The translations under genes and the position numbers were made by a program. A stretch of DNA of 24,743 bases. Origin: an uncultured Fibrobacter sp. Its GTDB lineage: Bacteria; Fibrobacterota; Fibrobacteria; Fibrobacterales; Fibrobacteraceae. Below, in pieces: positions 8,695 through 16,375 of the stretch. The stretch lies in NCBI GenBank assembly GCA_937891805.1, contig CALATK010000179.1:1-24743 (forward strand), in the 5' to 3' direction. The notes under the pieces are model-generated. The model saw nothing but the letters and a program-made list of their open reading frames with translations. It searched no databases and was not told where the DNA came from. Position 1 is the stretch's first letter. Each line of letters opens with the position of its first letter.

Positions 8695-10598
8695 AAAAGA
8701 TTCTGACAATCCTGCTTGCTCTAGTAATTACTGCATGGGCCGGAGAAGGGGATAAGCACCCCTGGTATATGAACTTTGACGGAAACAAGGTCTTTTCCAG
8801 CTATCAGCTGGAAGAGCAAATGGATATTCCCGAAGAATTTGGAAAACTGGACACCACTAAACAAGATTTTATGATGAGGCTTTCTCTTGAAAACGTCCAA
8901 GCATTATACTTTTCCAAAGGATACTTCAGCCTTGACATTCAAATGGATATCAAACGCGAATACCTGGCGCAAGACAGTGTAATAAGCGGCTATCTGTTCA
9001 CCCTTTCCGAAGGGGAACGCTATCGTTTTGCGGGAACAATCTTAAAGATGCCTCAAACGGACAGCGTAGAAATAGACACATCGTCATTGAATACAACCCA
9101 TGACCGAGTCTTTGACAATAACGATATTTCCGAGGACCTTCAGTACATCCAGACAACATTCCGCAAAGCAGGCTACCTGCATGTCTATATGGACCACCTA
9201 GAAAAAATTGATACCGTAGCCAAGAAAATTTACGTCGAAATTACCGTACAGCCCGGCGCTAAAGTCATCATGGGCAACATCACCAGTTCAGCCAAGAGAG
9301 TCGCCGACCGTAGAGAAAGAAACGCACCACAAGAGGATGGCCTCACAGACACAGCATGGCTATCTTCCCTATGGAAAATTCCGCAGGGCGAAACCATTGA
9401 CGGTAAACAGTACAATTCCTTCAGGAACAAGCTGTTCTCAACACAGATGTTTACCCAAATCAAGATGAGCGATTCCCTGCGAGAAGACGGACTGTCAGAT
9501 GTTCACCTAGATGTGACAGAACGCGTCCCTGGAGAAACTCGCTACGGGTTCTTCTACGAAGAAATATATGGATTCGGAGCTCAGGCGTATGCAAAACACA
9601 AGAACTTCATTGGACATTTCCATGAATTTTCCACTGGCGGGCAAATCGCTCAACACAAGCAAGAATTCTCCGTTGGTTACGCAAACCCGCTCCTGTTTGG
9701 GACCTCATTCTCCTTCATTCCAACGGCTATCCGCTTCGACGACCGTCTCAGTTTCAACCACGAAAAAATCAACCCACCCGCCTACCCCGACAGTATAGAA
9801 GAACGCTATGAAGTCATCAACCGTGCGGACTTAACCTTCGGCATTACTAACCACATCCGCTTCCGTGGAACCATCGATTCACGCTACGTGAACAAGAACG
9901 AGGAAAAGTTATTCAAGCAAAAGCAAGAAATCGCCCTTACCTTTGACTTTACCGACGACTACTTCAACCCCACCAAGGGTATCCGTTTCGCTCCTACTGT
10001 CGGTATGGGTCTGAACCTTACCGCCTCTCTTGACAATCCCTCCATGATCGGCAATCCCTATACCTATTCCGAAGGCACCGTCAACCTGTACTACCCCCTA
10101 TTCTGGACGTTCTACGGAGCAGTCAGCGGAAGTGTGGGTAAGTTTTTCAACTCTGCTCTAGAAGACGATGCCCGCGTATTCTATCAAGGTGGCTCTCGGT
10201 CAGTCCGCGGTTATCGATTCAGAAGCATTTATGCAAGCTATACATCCCAAGAAACTGTTACAAACGCCGACGGAACCACAGAAGAAAAAGAAGTCATCAA
10301 TACGGGTCTCACCCCCTTCTACTATCGGTTCAATCAAGAATTACGCTGGAAAATCCCCGTCAAAAGCTGGAACCGTTGGCAAATTGTTCAGTTCTTCGAC
10401 TGGGCAAAAGTCATGGACGAGGAAAGCAAGCTCTATATCGAAGAATCCGACGCCAGCTTCGGCCTTGGAATACGCTACCACTGGCAGTTCCTGACATTCC
10501 GTCTGGACTACGCCATCAACAAGAAGATGAAGAACCTGGGGCAGTGGGAAAATTTCGCCTGGAGCAGGTTTGCCTTTGATCTATCGCAGGCATTCTAA
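8691..10598 (+). CDS. tamA: TamA/BamA-like Omp85 outer-membrane protein
   Basis: A 635-residue protein with a signal peptide (MKKILTILLALVITAWA, likely cleaved after residue 17), a POTRA-like periplasmic region (about 20-290) and a C-terminal 16-strand-type beta-barrel (about 295-635). The diagnostic Omp85 loop-6 motif is present as GGSRSVRGYRF (residues 500-510, with R506 the conserved arginine). The last residue is Phe, as expected for a barrel inserted by the BAM machinery. The ATG overlaps the tamB stop (ATGA), and a GGAG ribosome site lies at 8680-8683, so the two are translationally coupled. It probably forms the outer-membrane half of the TAM complex with the preceding gene product. 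BamA itself is less likely because BamA usually has five POTRA domains and about 800 residues. The stop is only six bases from the stop of the opposing ABC gene. Confidence 0.9.
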   Translation: MKKILTILLALVITAWAGEGDKHPWYMNFDGNKVFSSYQLEEQMDIPEEFGKLDTTKQDFMMRLSLENVQALYFSKGYFSLDIQMDIKREYLAQDSVISGYLFTLSEGERYRFAGTILKMPQTDSVEIDTSSLNTTHDRVFDNNDISEDLQYIQTTFRKAGYLHVYMDHLEKIDTVAKKIYVEITVQPGAKVIMGNITSSAKRVADRRERNAPQEDGLTDTAWLSSLWKIPQGETIDGKQYNSFRNKLFSTQMFTQIKMSDSLREDGLSDVHLDVTERVPGETRYGFFYEEIYGFGAQAYAKHKNFIGHFHEFSTGGQIAQHKQEFSVGYANPLLFGTSFSFIPTAIRFDDRLSFNHEKINPPAYPDSIEERYEVINRADLTFGITNHIRFRGTIDSRYVNKNEEKLFKQKQEIALTFDFTDDYFNPTKGIRFAPTVGMGLNLTASLDNPSMIGNPYTYSEGTVNLYYPLFWTFYGAVSGSVGKFFNSALEDDARVFYQGGSRSVRGYRFRSIYASYTSQETVTNADGTTEEKEVINTGLTPFYYRFNQELRWKIPVKSWNRWQIVQFFDWAKVMDEESKLYIEESDASFGLGIRYHWQFLTFRLDYAINKKMKNLGQWENFAWSRFAFDLSQAF

Positions 10599-10604
10599 AA
10601 AACG

Positions 10605-11444
10605 TTATTGGGTAACCGTTTCTCGATATATATCGGCAAGGGAAACACCACGAGTTTTCAAAGAGCCTACAGGAATTCCTGCCGACAAAAGTGCTTTGCG
10701 CACAGCACCTTCTTCTACCTCAGTCGAGACTTCAATTTCAAAACGTCTTGCTTTACCGGCCACCATCTGGATTTCTTTCTGCAGGTTTCCTGAGCGCAAA
10801 ACGACACCCTTGTCAATAATGGCAAAATCCGTAGCTTCCGATTCCATTTCAGCCAAAATATGGGAACACACTATCGCCGTGCCTCCCAAGGCCTTGCGCC
10901 ATTCTCCAATATAGTTCCACACCCGCTCCCGAGATTCAGGATCCAGATTGGCAACAGGCTCATCAAGAGCCAAAACCTTTGGCCTATGCACAAGGGCACG
11001 AACAATCTGCAACTTCTGTCGATTTCCAAGGGATAGCTGAGACAATTTCATATCCATTGCAGGGCCATTTAGTTTATCCAGAACATCCTTGCTACGCTCC
11101 AACGCCTCAGATCGTTCAATTCCATAGAAACCCGCAAAATAGCACAAATATTCCGCTACGGTCAGTCGGAGGTAAACCCCCGGATTTTCCAGAAGAACGC
11201 CAAGCTTGTTCGAATCCAAGAAACCCTTGTCATTTTGATAGGCTGGCGCTATTTTCAGTGTCCCCGCATAATGCGGCAGTCTTCCACACAATAGCCTCAT
11301 CAGCGTTGTCTTGCCTGCGCCATTAGGCCCAAGAAGAGCGAAGAAAGAACCTTCCTCTATTTCCAAGGACAGGTCCTTTAACGCAAAGTTCTCGGACTTC
11401 GGATACTTAAAGCTCAAGTCCTTTATAGAAACAAGACTAGGCAT
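10605..11444 (-). CDS. ABC transporter ATP-binding protein
   Basis: A 279-residue ABC ATPase with Walker A GPNGAGKTT (39-47), signature LSLGNRQ (137-143), Walker B VLALDEP (157-163) and the switch His in VCSHIL (H195). The Q-loop position reads LLENPGVY, with Glu in place of Gln, as in many CcmA-type exporter ATPases. A C-terminal extension of about 70 residues follows the ATPase core. The sequence fits the multidrug/exporter (CcmA) group, but no permease gene lies next to it in the window, so the transported substrate is unknown. I chose the ATG at 11444, which overlaps the upstream stop (TGATG) and implies translational coupling with the small gene before it; a TTG at 11447 would add one residue. 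It is convergent with tamA, with only six bases between the stops and no terminator. Confidence 0.9.
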   Translation of the reverse strand: MPSLVSIKDLSFKYPKSENFALKDLSLEIEEGSFFALLGPNGAGKTTLMRLLCGRLPHYAGTLKIAPAYQNDKGFLDSNKLGVLLENPGVYLRLTVAEYLCYFAGFYGIERSEALERSKDVLDKLNGPAMDMKLSQLSLGNRQKLQIVRALVHRPKVLALDEPVANLDPESRERVWNYIGEWRKALGGTAIVCSHILAEMESEATDFAIIDKGVVLRSGNLQKEIQMVAGKARRFEIEVSTEVEEGAVRKALLSAGIPVGSLKTRGVSLADIYRETVTQ

Positions 11445-11668
11445 CAATCATCCTCAGCAGGAAACAGATCTTCGCGACGAAACGCCTTTTCCGGATTAAT
11501 CAGGCGGTTGAGCGCCTCGGTAAGTAAGTCCTGGGTGTGGCGCGGAACAGGCTTTTTTCCGAGTCTGGCCTTTTGCACCATCTTGTGGTTCAAGTTTCCG
11601 GGCAACTGTTCCACCACATCGTGATTGGTCCAGTTTCCGGCCGAAAGAATCTCATCAACCTTCGTCAT
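11444..11668 (-). CDS. Small conserved-looking protein, possible helix-turn-helix
   Basis: A 74-residue soluble, charged protein. The segment HKMVQKARLGKKPVPRHTQDLLTEALNRLI followed by RREDLFP recalls small Cro/YdaS-type DNA-binding proteins, where a recognition helix with a GK-x-P turn precedes a helix and an R-x-D-L-x-P end. This is a resemblance by eye, not a firm match. The stop overlaps the ABC ATPase start by one base, so the two are co-transcribed and perhaps co-regulated. The ATG lies only 14 bases after a strong terminator hairpin and has no clear ribosome site, so its expression may depend on read-through from the OmpA gene or on a promoter overlapping the hairpin. Confidence 0.65.
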   Translation of the reverse strand: MTKVDEILSAGNWTNHDVVEQLPGNLNHKMVQKARLGKKPVPRHTQDLLTEALNRLINPEKAFRREDLFPAEDD

Positions 11669-11682
11669 GCCTATAAATTAGA

Positions 11683-11711
11683 AAAAGCCCTGGGATAAAC
11701 CCAGGGCTTTT
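11683..11711 (-). terminator. Rho-independent terminator after the OmpA-family gene
   Basis: A perfect 12-bp stem (AAAAGCCCTGGG with CCCAGGGCTTTT) closes a 5-nt loop. A T-run follows on the minus strand at 11682-11686. It sits 20 bases past the OmpA stop and is A/T-flanked on both sides, so it could work in either direction. It lies just upstream of the next minus-strand gene. Confidence 0.9.
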
Positions 11712-11731
11712 CAAAGATTCAGTAGAAGACC

Positions 11732-14326
11732 TTATTCAGTGAAGGTGGCCACGCACTTGGTACCATCGTCTTCCGGGGTCACGTAGTGCATTTCGATACG
11801 GCGGTTTTCTTCACGACCGTCTGCCGTCTTGTTGTCTGCCACAGGAGCGGTATCACCGCAGCCCACAGCCTTGATGCGGTTCTTCTTCACACCTGACTTG
11901 ATAAGCAGGTTCATCACCGCCTTGGCACGGTCAAGAGACAGCTTCTGGTTCTTGGCGGCCTTACCCACGTTATCGGTATGACCCTGGATAACGATGTTCA
12001 GATCCTTGTAACGGTCTTCGGTAGTGAGCTTCTTAGCCACGCCCTTCAGCACCGTCTTGGCGTTGGATTCGAGAGTAGCCTTACCGCTCTTGAAGGTCAC
12101 ACCCGTGAGCTTTTCAGGAGCCTGAACAGGGCAGCCATGGCCGTCGGCACCCGGTTCATCCGGGCAACGGTCAATACCCTTACAGACATTTTCGAACTGC
12201 TTCTGGAGTTTCTTCGTAGCAACCCATTCAGAGCAGGCTCCATCACCATCCGGGTCAGGATCGTCATCGAAGGGGCAACCCTTGTTCCAAGCAGGACCAT
12301 TTTCAGTCGGGCAACGGTCCGGAGTCTTGGTGGGGCAGATATCCTTGAACTGATCGTGCATGGACTTCTCGAAGACCCAGGAGGCGCAGAGAGAGTCGCC
12401 ATCGGCATCCGGATTATCCATGGGGCAGCCCTTCGCCCATTCAGGGCCAGCTTCTGTCGGGCACTGGTCAACACCCTTACAGATATCATCAAACTGTTCC
12501 TGCATCTTCTTCTCGGTCACCCAAGCATCGCAAATGCCGTCACCATCAGTATCGGGTTCACCCAGCGGGCAACCTTCATTGTTTGCCGGACCAGATTCGG
12601 TCGGGCACTTGTCGATACCCTTACAAGACTTTTCGATAAACCACTTCTTGGCGATTTCCTGGTCTTCGGCAGCCTTTTCGAAGTAGTAACCCATCTTCTT
12701 CTCGGTCACCCAAGCATCGCAAAGACCGTCACCATCAACGTCAGGATCATCCCACGGACAACCCTTGTTGGCCTTGGTACCTGCTTCGCCCGGGCACATG
12801 TCGTAGCCGGCGCAAACATTGCTAAAGCTGCTTGCAACACCCTCGTCAATGACCCACGGAGAACACATGCCGTCGCCATCCGGGTCGGGCTGCTTGGTCT
12901 TACAACCATTAAACTCAATCGGACCAGGCTGTGCCGGGCATTCATCGATACCGTCGCAAACATCCTTGAACTTCTTGGTCATCTTCTTCTGGGATACCCA
13001 CGGGTCGCAAACGCCGTCCTTATCCGGGTCGGGGTCATCCAGTTCGCAACCGTCTTCGCCTTCACCCGGTTCGTTGGGGCATTCGTCGACACCTTCGCAA
13101 ATATCGGAGAATTCATCTTCAAAACCCTTCTCAGCCACCCAAGAATCGCAAACACCGTCTTCGTCGGAGTCCGGATTACCCAACGGGCACCCCTGGTTCA
13201 AACGATGACCCTTATCATCGGGGCACTTGTCTTCGTTATCGGTCACGCCGTCTCCGTCTCGGTCCTGCGGGAGCAGGAACCCGCTCCAAGTGAGACCGCC
13301 ATAGACCGTGTATTCGGGATTGACACGCGTTTTTTCGAGAATAACAGCATTTTCACCCTGGCGTTCCTCATTCTGCCACGTAACGATATTGGATACCATA
13401 TTGTCGCCACCCACGTAATAAGAGGCTCCCAAGTGAATATCCAATCCAACAGGAGTATGGAAAACGACAGCTCCAGTCAACTGCTGCATTTCAAGGTTTT
13501 CGTCGACATTGTTGTTAAAGACTCCGTTGAACTTTTCAGTCTGAATATCCATGAAATATTCAGCAAAAATGGAGAGAAAATCAATGAAGTAGTATTCAGC
13601 AGCTGCACTGACAAATGGAACTCCCAAATAGACGCTTCCATCGCTGCTGGTATAGCGGTAGCCACCGTTCACGTGAATCAGGAACGGGAGTCCGTCTCCA
13701 CCGTCCAGCTTGGAGAAGTCGGCCGTAGCGGCAAGACCGAATTTCATGGTCGTAGAGCTCGTACCAAAGGCATGACCCTCGCCCGTTTCCTTGTTGATAT
13801 ATTCCAATTCACGAATCCACAGGCCCTGCTTGTTCTGGTCCGCCGTAGGGAAAGCGGCGCTGAAGAACACGGCCACGTCCATGGGCTGGTCTTCGGGCAG
13901 GGGGAATCGGGCCTTCAAATCGGCCTTCAGATTACCAATTCCACCCGTTTTACGTCCATCGTCATTCGCAATTTCCCCGGACGTCGGGTCCTTGATAGGC
14001 AGGCTAAAGTTGTCGTAAAAGACAGGGAGGGCCATACCCACATCGAAATAGTGCCAGATACCCAAGGCAAAGCCAACATTGGCACTCAGGCCCATGAACT
14101 TGGAAACTTCGCCCCAGCGAGGATCGGTAGTCCCCGCCCCGTTCAGGTTATTGTAGCCATCGGCATAGTCCATAAGGGCGAAGAACGCCAGCTTGGAGTG
14201 TCCAAGGGACTGACCGGACTGGGTCTTGTTTACACCGACAAAGCCTTCCTTGTTCAATGTCTGTGGATGGGCCGCATAGGCGCCAACAGCCAGCGCCAAG
14301 GCCAATCCCGCAATTACTCGTTTCAT
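11732..14326 (-). CDS. OmpA-family outer-membrane protein with seven acidic Cys-rich repeats
   Basis: An 864-residue protein. It has a signal peptide (MKRVIAGLALALAVGAYA, cleaved near residue 18), an N-terminal beta-barrel-like domain to about residue 350 and a canonical thrombospondin-type-3-like unit (DRDGDGVTDNEDKCP). Seven long repeats follow (384-735), then an OmpA peptidoglycan-binding domain (about 740-850). The last contains GHTDNVG and LSLDRAKAV, with the Asp and Arg that bind diaminopimelate, and NRRIEM near the end. It probably spans the outer membrane and tethers it to peptidoglycan, with the repeats as a calcium-binding spacer. Start is ATG at 14326, with an excellent AAGGAG site five bases upstream. 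A terminator follows at 11683-11711. Related Fibrobacter OmpA proteins have been linked to surface adhesion; that role is only possible here. Confidence 0.93.
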   Translation of the reverse strand: MKRVIAGLALALAVGAYAAHPQTLNKEGFVGVNKTQSGQSLGHSKLAFFALMDYADGYNNLNGAGTTDPRWGEVSKFMGLSANVGFALGIWHYFDVGMALPVFYDNFSLPIKDPTSGEIANDDGRKTGGIGNLKADLKARFPLPEDQPMDVAVFFSAAFPTADQNKQGLWIRELEYINKETGEGHAFGTSSTTMKFGLAATADFSKLDGGDGLPFLIHVNGGYRYTSSDGSVYLGVPFVSAAAEYYFIDFLSIFAEYFMDIQTEKFNGVFNNNVDENLEMQQLTGAVVFHTPVGLDIHLGASYYVGGDNMVSNIVTWQNEERQGENAVILEKTRVNPEYTVYGGLTWSGFLLPQDRDGDGVTDNEDKCPDDKGHRLNQGCPLGNPDSDEDGVCDSWVAEKGFEDEFSDICEGVDECPNEPGEGEDGCELDDPDPDKDGVCDPWVSQKKMTKKFKDVCDGIDECPAQPGPIEFNGCKTKQPDPDGDGMCSPWVIDEGVASSFSNVCAGYDMCPGEAGTKANKGCPWDDPDVDGDGLCDAWVTEKKMGYYFEKAAEDQEIAKKWFIEKSCKGIDKCPTESGPANNEGCPLGEPDTDGDGICDAWVTEKKMQEQFDDICKGVDQCPTEAGPEWAKGCPMDNPDADGDSLCASWVFEKSMHDQFKDICPTKTPDRCPTENGPAWNKGCPFDDDPDPDGDGACSEWVATKKLQKQFENVCKGIDRCPDEPGADGHGCPVQAPEKLTGVTFKSGKATLESNAKTVLKGVAKKLTTEDRYKDLNIVIQGHTDNVGKAAKNQKLSLDRAKAVMNLLIKSGVKKNRIKAVGCGDTAPVADNKTADGREENRRIEMHYVTPEDDGTKCVATFTE
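12122..13177 (-). repeat. Seven tandem ~48-residue repeats inside the OmpA-family gene
   Basis: Units start near 13177, 13036, 12892, 12748, 12559, 12418 and 12265, giving a period of about 141-153 bases; the fourth unit is 189 bases because of an inserted helix. The consensus is D-P-D-x-D-G-D-G-x-C-D-x-W-V, then E-K-K-M-x-x-x-F, then C-K-G-x-D-x-C-P and G-C-P. Each unit has four cysteines. The DxDxDG part matches calcium-binding type-3 repeats; the W-V to F segment is an added helix-like stretch. Confidence 0.85.
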
Positions 14327-14331
14327 AGAGT

Positions 14332-14406
14332 CTCCTTAATGAGGGTATTTCCCAATACTTTCGCCAAAATATAGCTTTTACAGCCCTATATTCCATATTG
14401 GAATAT
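14332..14406 (-). promoter_or_regulatory. Probable OmpA-gene promoter with overlapping dyad
   Basis: On the minus strand there is an AAGGAG ribosome site (14332-14337), a TATATT -10 box (14368-14373) and, at -35 distance, a perfect inverted repeat with 7-bp arms and a 5-nt spacer (ATATTCC-ATATT-GGAATAT, 14388-14406). The overlap of the dyad with the weak -35 region suggests a regulator site. The rest of the 159-base gap up to radC is AT-rich with no clear gene or terminator. Confidence 0.5.
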
Positions 14407-14485
14407 GTAAAATGAGATAAATAGCACACATTTCATCCGCTTTTTTCGCTTTGTTTACGAAAAATTACAGTATTTCCCCGTTTTT

Positions 14486-15151
14486 CTACAGGAATTTCTC
14501 GAAAATATCCGGATACATACGACACAGGCTTGTAAGGCCGCACCTGCTGATGATGAGGTGGTCTATAACGGGTATTTGAACAATCTTTCCTGCAGAACAC
14601 ATCATCCTTGTCAATTGCAAATCCTCTTCACTCGGTTCTGAACTTCCTGAAGGATGGTTATGGACCAAAATCACCGACACCGCCCTGTCCTCTATGGCAT
14701 GGACAAATGTTTCTCGCGGGTGTACCAGAGTTTGGTTTACAAGACCGGTAGTCAGTTCATGGATGTTGATGACTACATTGGATGAATTCAAGGTTACCAG
14801 GACCATGTGCTCCTGATTTTCGTACTTGAGGTAAGAAAGCCTCGGTTCCAGATCTTCGGGGGTAATGACATTGATGGCGCGGGTCCCCAACATATAGCGG
14901 GATGAAAGTTCAAGACAAGCAAGGACTTTCGAAGCTTTCGCTCGACCAAGACCACGAACCTTCAAAAGTTCCTTCATTGTCGGGAACTCGTTTACCGTCG
15001 ACAGGTAGTCCGAAAGGTTACGGGACAGCTGAAACACATCGCAATTGGAGCATCCACTACCAAGTACCAGGGCCAAAAGTTCCTCATTGTTCAGGGCGCC
15101 CACGCCCTTTTGTTGCATTTTTTCTCTGGGTAAAAGATTTTGTTCGCTCAT
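14486..15151 (-). CDS. radC: RadC-family JAMM/MPN domain protein
   Basis: A 221-residue protein of normal family length. It has an N-terminal helix-hairpin-helix-like stretch (VRGLGRAKA, 65-73) and a C-terminal JAMM metalloprotease-fold domain with the full motif: E147, then H164-x-H166 and D177 in HNHPSGSSEPSEED. RadC proteins were once linked to DNA repair, but that link was withdrawn for E. coli and the cellular role is unsettled; a nuclease or recombination role has been suggested. I chose the ATG at 15151 because an AAGGAGG ribosome site lies just upstream. Longer in-frame extensions would read through the terminator hairpin at 15168-15198. The upstream minus-strand gene ends 110 bases away. 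Confidence 0.92.
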   Translation of the reverse strand: MSEQNLLPREKMQQKGVGALNNEELLALVLGSGCSNCDVFQLSRNLSDYLSTVNEFPTMKELLKVRGLGRAKASKVLACLELSSRYMLGTRAINVITPEDLEPRLSYLKYENQEHMVLVTLNSSNVVINIHELTTGLVNQTLVHPRETFVHAIEDRAVSVILVHNHPSGSSEPSEEDLQLTRMMCSAGKIVQIPVIDHLIISRCGLTSLCRMYPDIFEKFL

Positions 15152-15167
15152 GATTCCTCCTTGAAAA

Positions 15168-15198
15168 AAAAGAGCGCCTACGTAATAGACGCTTTTTT
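15168..15198 (-). terminator. Terminator after the HExxH peptidase-like gene
   Basis: A stem of about nine pairs (AAAA-G-AGCG with CGCT-T-TTTT, one G-T wobble) encloses a 13-nt loop, with a T-run on the minus strand at 15164-15171. It lies about 60 bases past the stop at 15262 and immediately before the radC ribosome site. No confident radC promoter was found in the remaining AT-rich bases (15199-15261). Confidence 0.6.
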
Positions 15199-15261
15199 CA
15201 GGAGAAATATGCCAAGCGAATAAAAATTTTACATTGGATGCTTGAAAACCACGCCGATTAG

Positions 15262-16290
15262 CTAACGAGACACCTGTTCCCACAATTTGCGAGATGTTAC
15301 GCCGTAATGCTCCTTGAGGGATTTGTCCACATCGCCGCGGTAAAATTCCTGAATGCAGTCCTTGAACTTGAGAAACTGCTCTCTGGATGCCAACCCAGAC
15401 TCAGCACGGAACATCTTCTTGACCATTTCCAAAGAATACCAATAAAGTTTCAACGCTTCGTCGGTCCTGGACTCCCCTACGAAAGGCGCTACAAGGGCGT
15501 CCAAGGAAGGTGGCGAACCCGAAGGGCGATTCTTGTCGTTTCGGCTTCCGTCTACAAGCTGGGCAATTCCCTCGTTCAGCCACAGAGGGACCTTGGCCCT
15601 AGTCATGGCACGGACAAAGGCATGAGTCAGTTCATGAAAAATCACGGGGCGGTAAAGTTCGCGGTACTGCATCATTCCCACGGGAATACGGAGCTTACCG
15701 TCGAAAATGGCCCCAACCCACTCTGGCCTTGGCCCTATTCCCTGATATTCAGAAGATTGGTACAAGACTACATGCATCTTGTTTTCTGGGCGAAAATCAA
15801 AAAGATGACACAGGGAGTCGTAGGCCACCTCTAAAACGGACAAAGCCTCCAACACATCGTTCCTATTCGGGCGGCCCTCGAATTCTACACGAAAATGCAT
15901 GGACCGGGCAATGCCCAATTCTTCCATCTCCTTGAGAAGTGATTTCGATTTCTTTTCCAGGAATTCCAGGTCTTCGTTTTTGTAATCCAGTGTTCCGATA
16001 TAGGCTATGCAATCCTCGTACCGTTCCTGCTCATAAAGAGTGCCCGCTAAATGAAGTTGCAGGTTTTTATCGTCAGGAGTTTTTTCTAAAAGTGCGCGGA
16101 CAGCCTTTTCCGAACACTTCCAGTCTGCCGCCTCCTGGCATTCGTTGAATTCATCAACTAGCCGATTCGCCTCTTCTATGGCACGATTCTTTTTTGACAC
16201 ATCCATGTAGGTGTGTACACCATAACCCAGGGCAACAATAGCGGCGACGATAGCGAAAAGCGTTCGAAAAGGAGGCGGACTTTGAGTCAT
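15262..16290 (-). CDS. Membrane-anchored gluzincin-type (peptidase MA-like) protein
   Basis: A 342-residue protein with one N-terminal membrane helix (about residues 9-26), a helical TPR-like region (about 30-120) and a C-terminal zinc-peptidase domain. The zinc motif is HELTH (H219, E220, H223), with the third ligand E240 in WLNEGIAQ, the spacing seen in gluzincins such as the peptidase MA family. It is probably anchored in the inner membrane facing the periplasm; the substrate is unknown. I chose the ATG at 16290; a TTG at 16296 would add two residues. Neither has a clear ribosome site. The gene is divergent from ychF. Confidence 0.87.
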   Translation of the reverse strand: MTQSPPPFRTLFAIVAAIVALGYGVHTYMDVSKKNRAIEEANRLVDEFNECQEAADWKCSEKAVRALLEKTPDDKNLQLHLAGTLYEQERYEDCIAYIGTLDYKNEDLEFLEKKSKSLLKEMEELGIARSMHFRVEFEGRPNRNDVLEALSVLEVAYDSLCHLFDFRPENKMHVVLYQSSEYQGIGPRPEWVGAIFDGKLRIPVGMMQYRELYRPVIFHELTHAFVRAMTRAKVPLWLNEGIAQLVDGSRNDKNRPSGSPPSLDALVAPFVGESRTDEALKLYWYSLEMVKKMFRAESGLASREQFLKFKDCIQEFYRGDVDKSLKEHYGVTSRKLWEQVSR

Positions 16291-16344
16291 AGCCAAAAGA
16301 TAGCAAGTGGATTATTCTAGATTTAGCCCCGAAAACAGAAGAAC

Positions 16345-16362
16345 GGTGCATTTTTTTGCGCC
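16345..16362 (+). promoter_or_regulatory. Hairpin in the ychF leader
   Basis: A 6-bp stem (GGTGCA with TGCGCC, one wobble pair) closes a loop of six T residues and ends just before the AGGAGA ribosome site of ychF. It could modulate translation. With a T-loop rather than a T-tail, it is not a normal terminator. The rest of the 85-base gap has no clear promoter match. Confidence 0.35.
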
Positions 16363-16375
16363 ATAGGAGATTATC

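Noticed and set aside
11978..14374. A 798-codon open frame on the plus strand opposite the OmpA-family gene
   Set aside because: It is the antisense shadow of a gene with strong codon bias and repeats. The minus-strand product has a signal peptide, barrel and OmpA domain, while the plus product has no recognisable features or ribosome site.
15152..15283. A 44-residue N-terminal extension of RadC
   Set aside because: It would translate across the terminator hairpin, and the ATG at 15151 has a near-perfect ribosome site.
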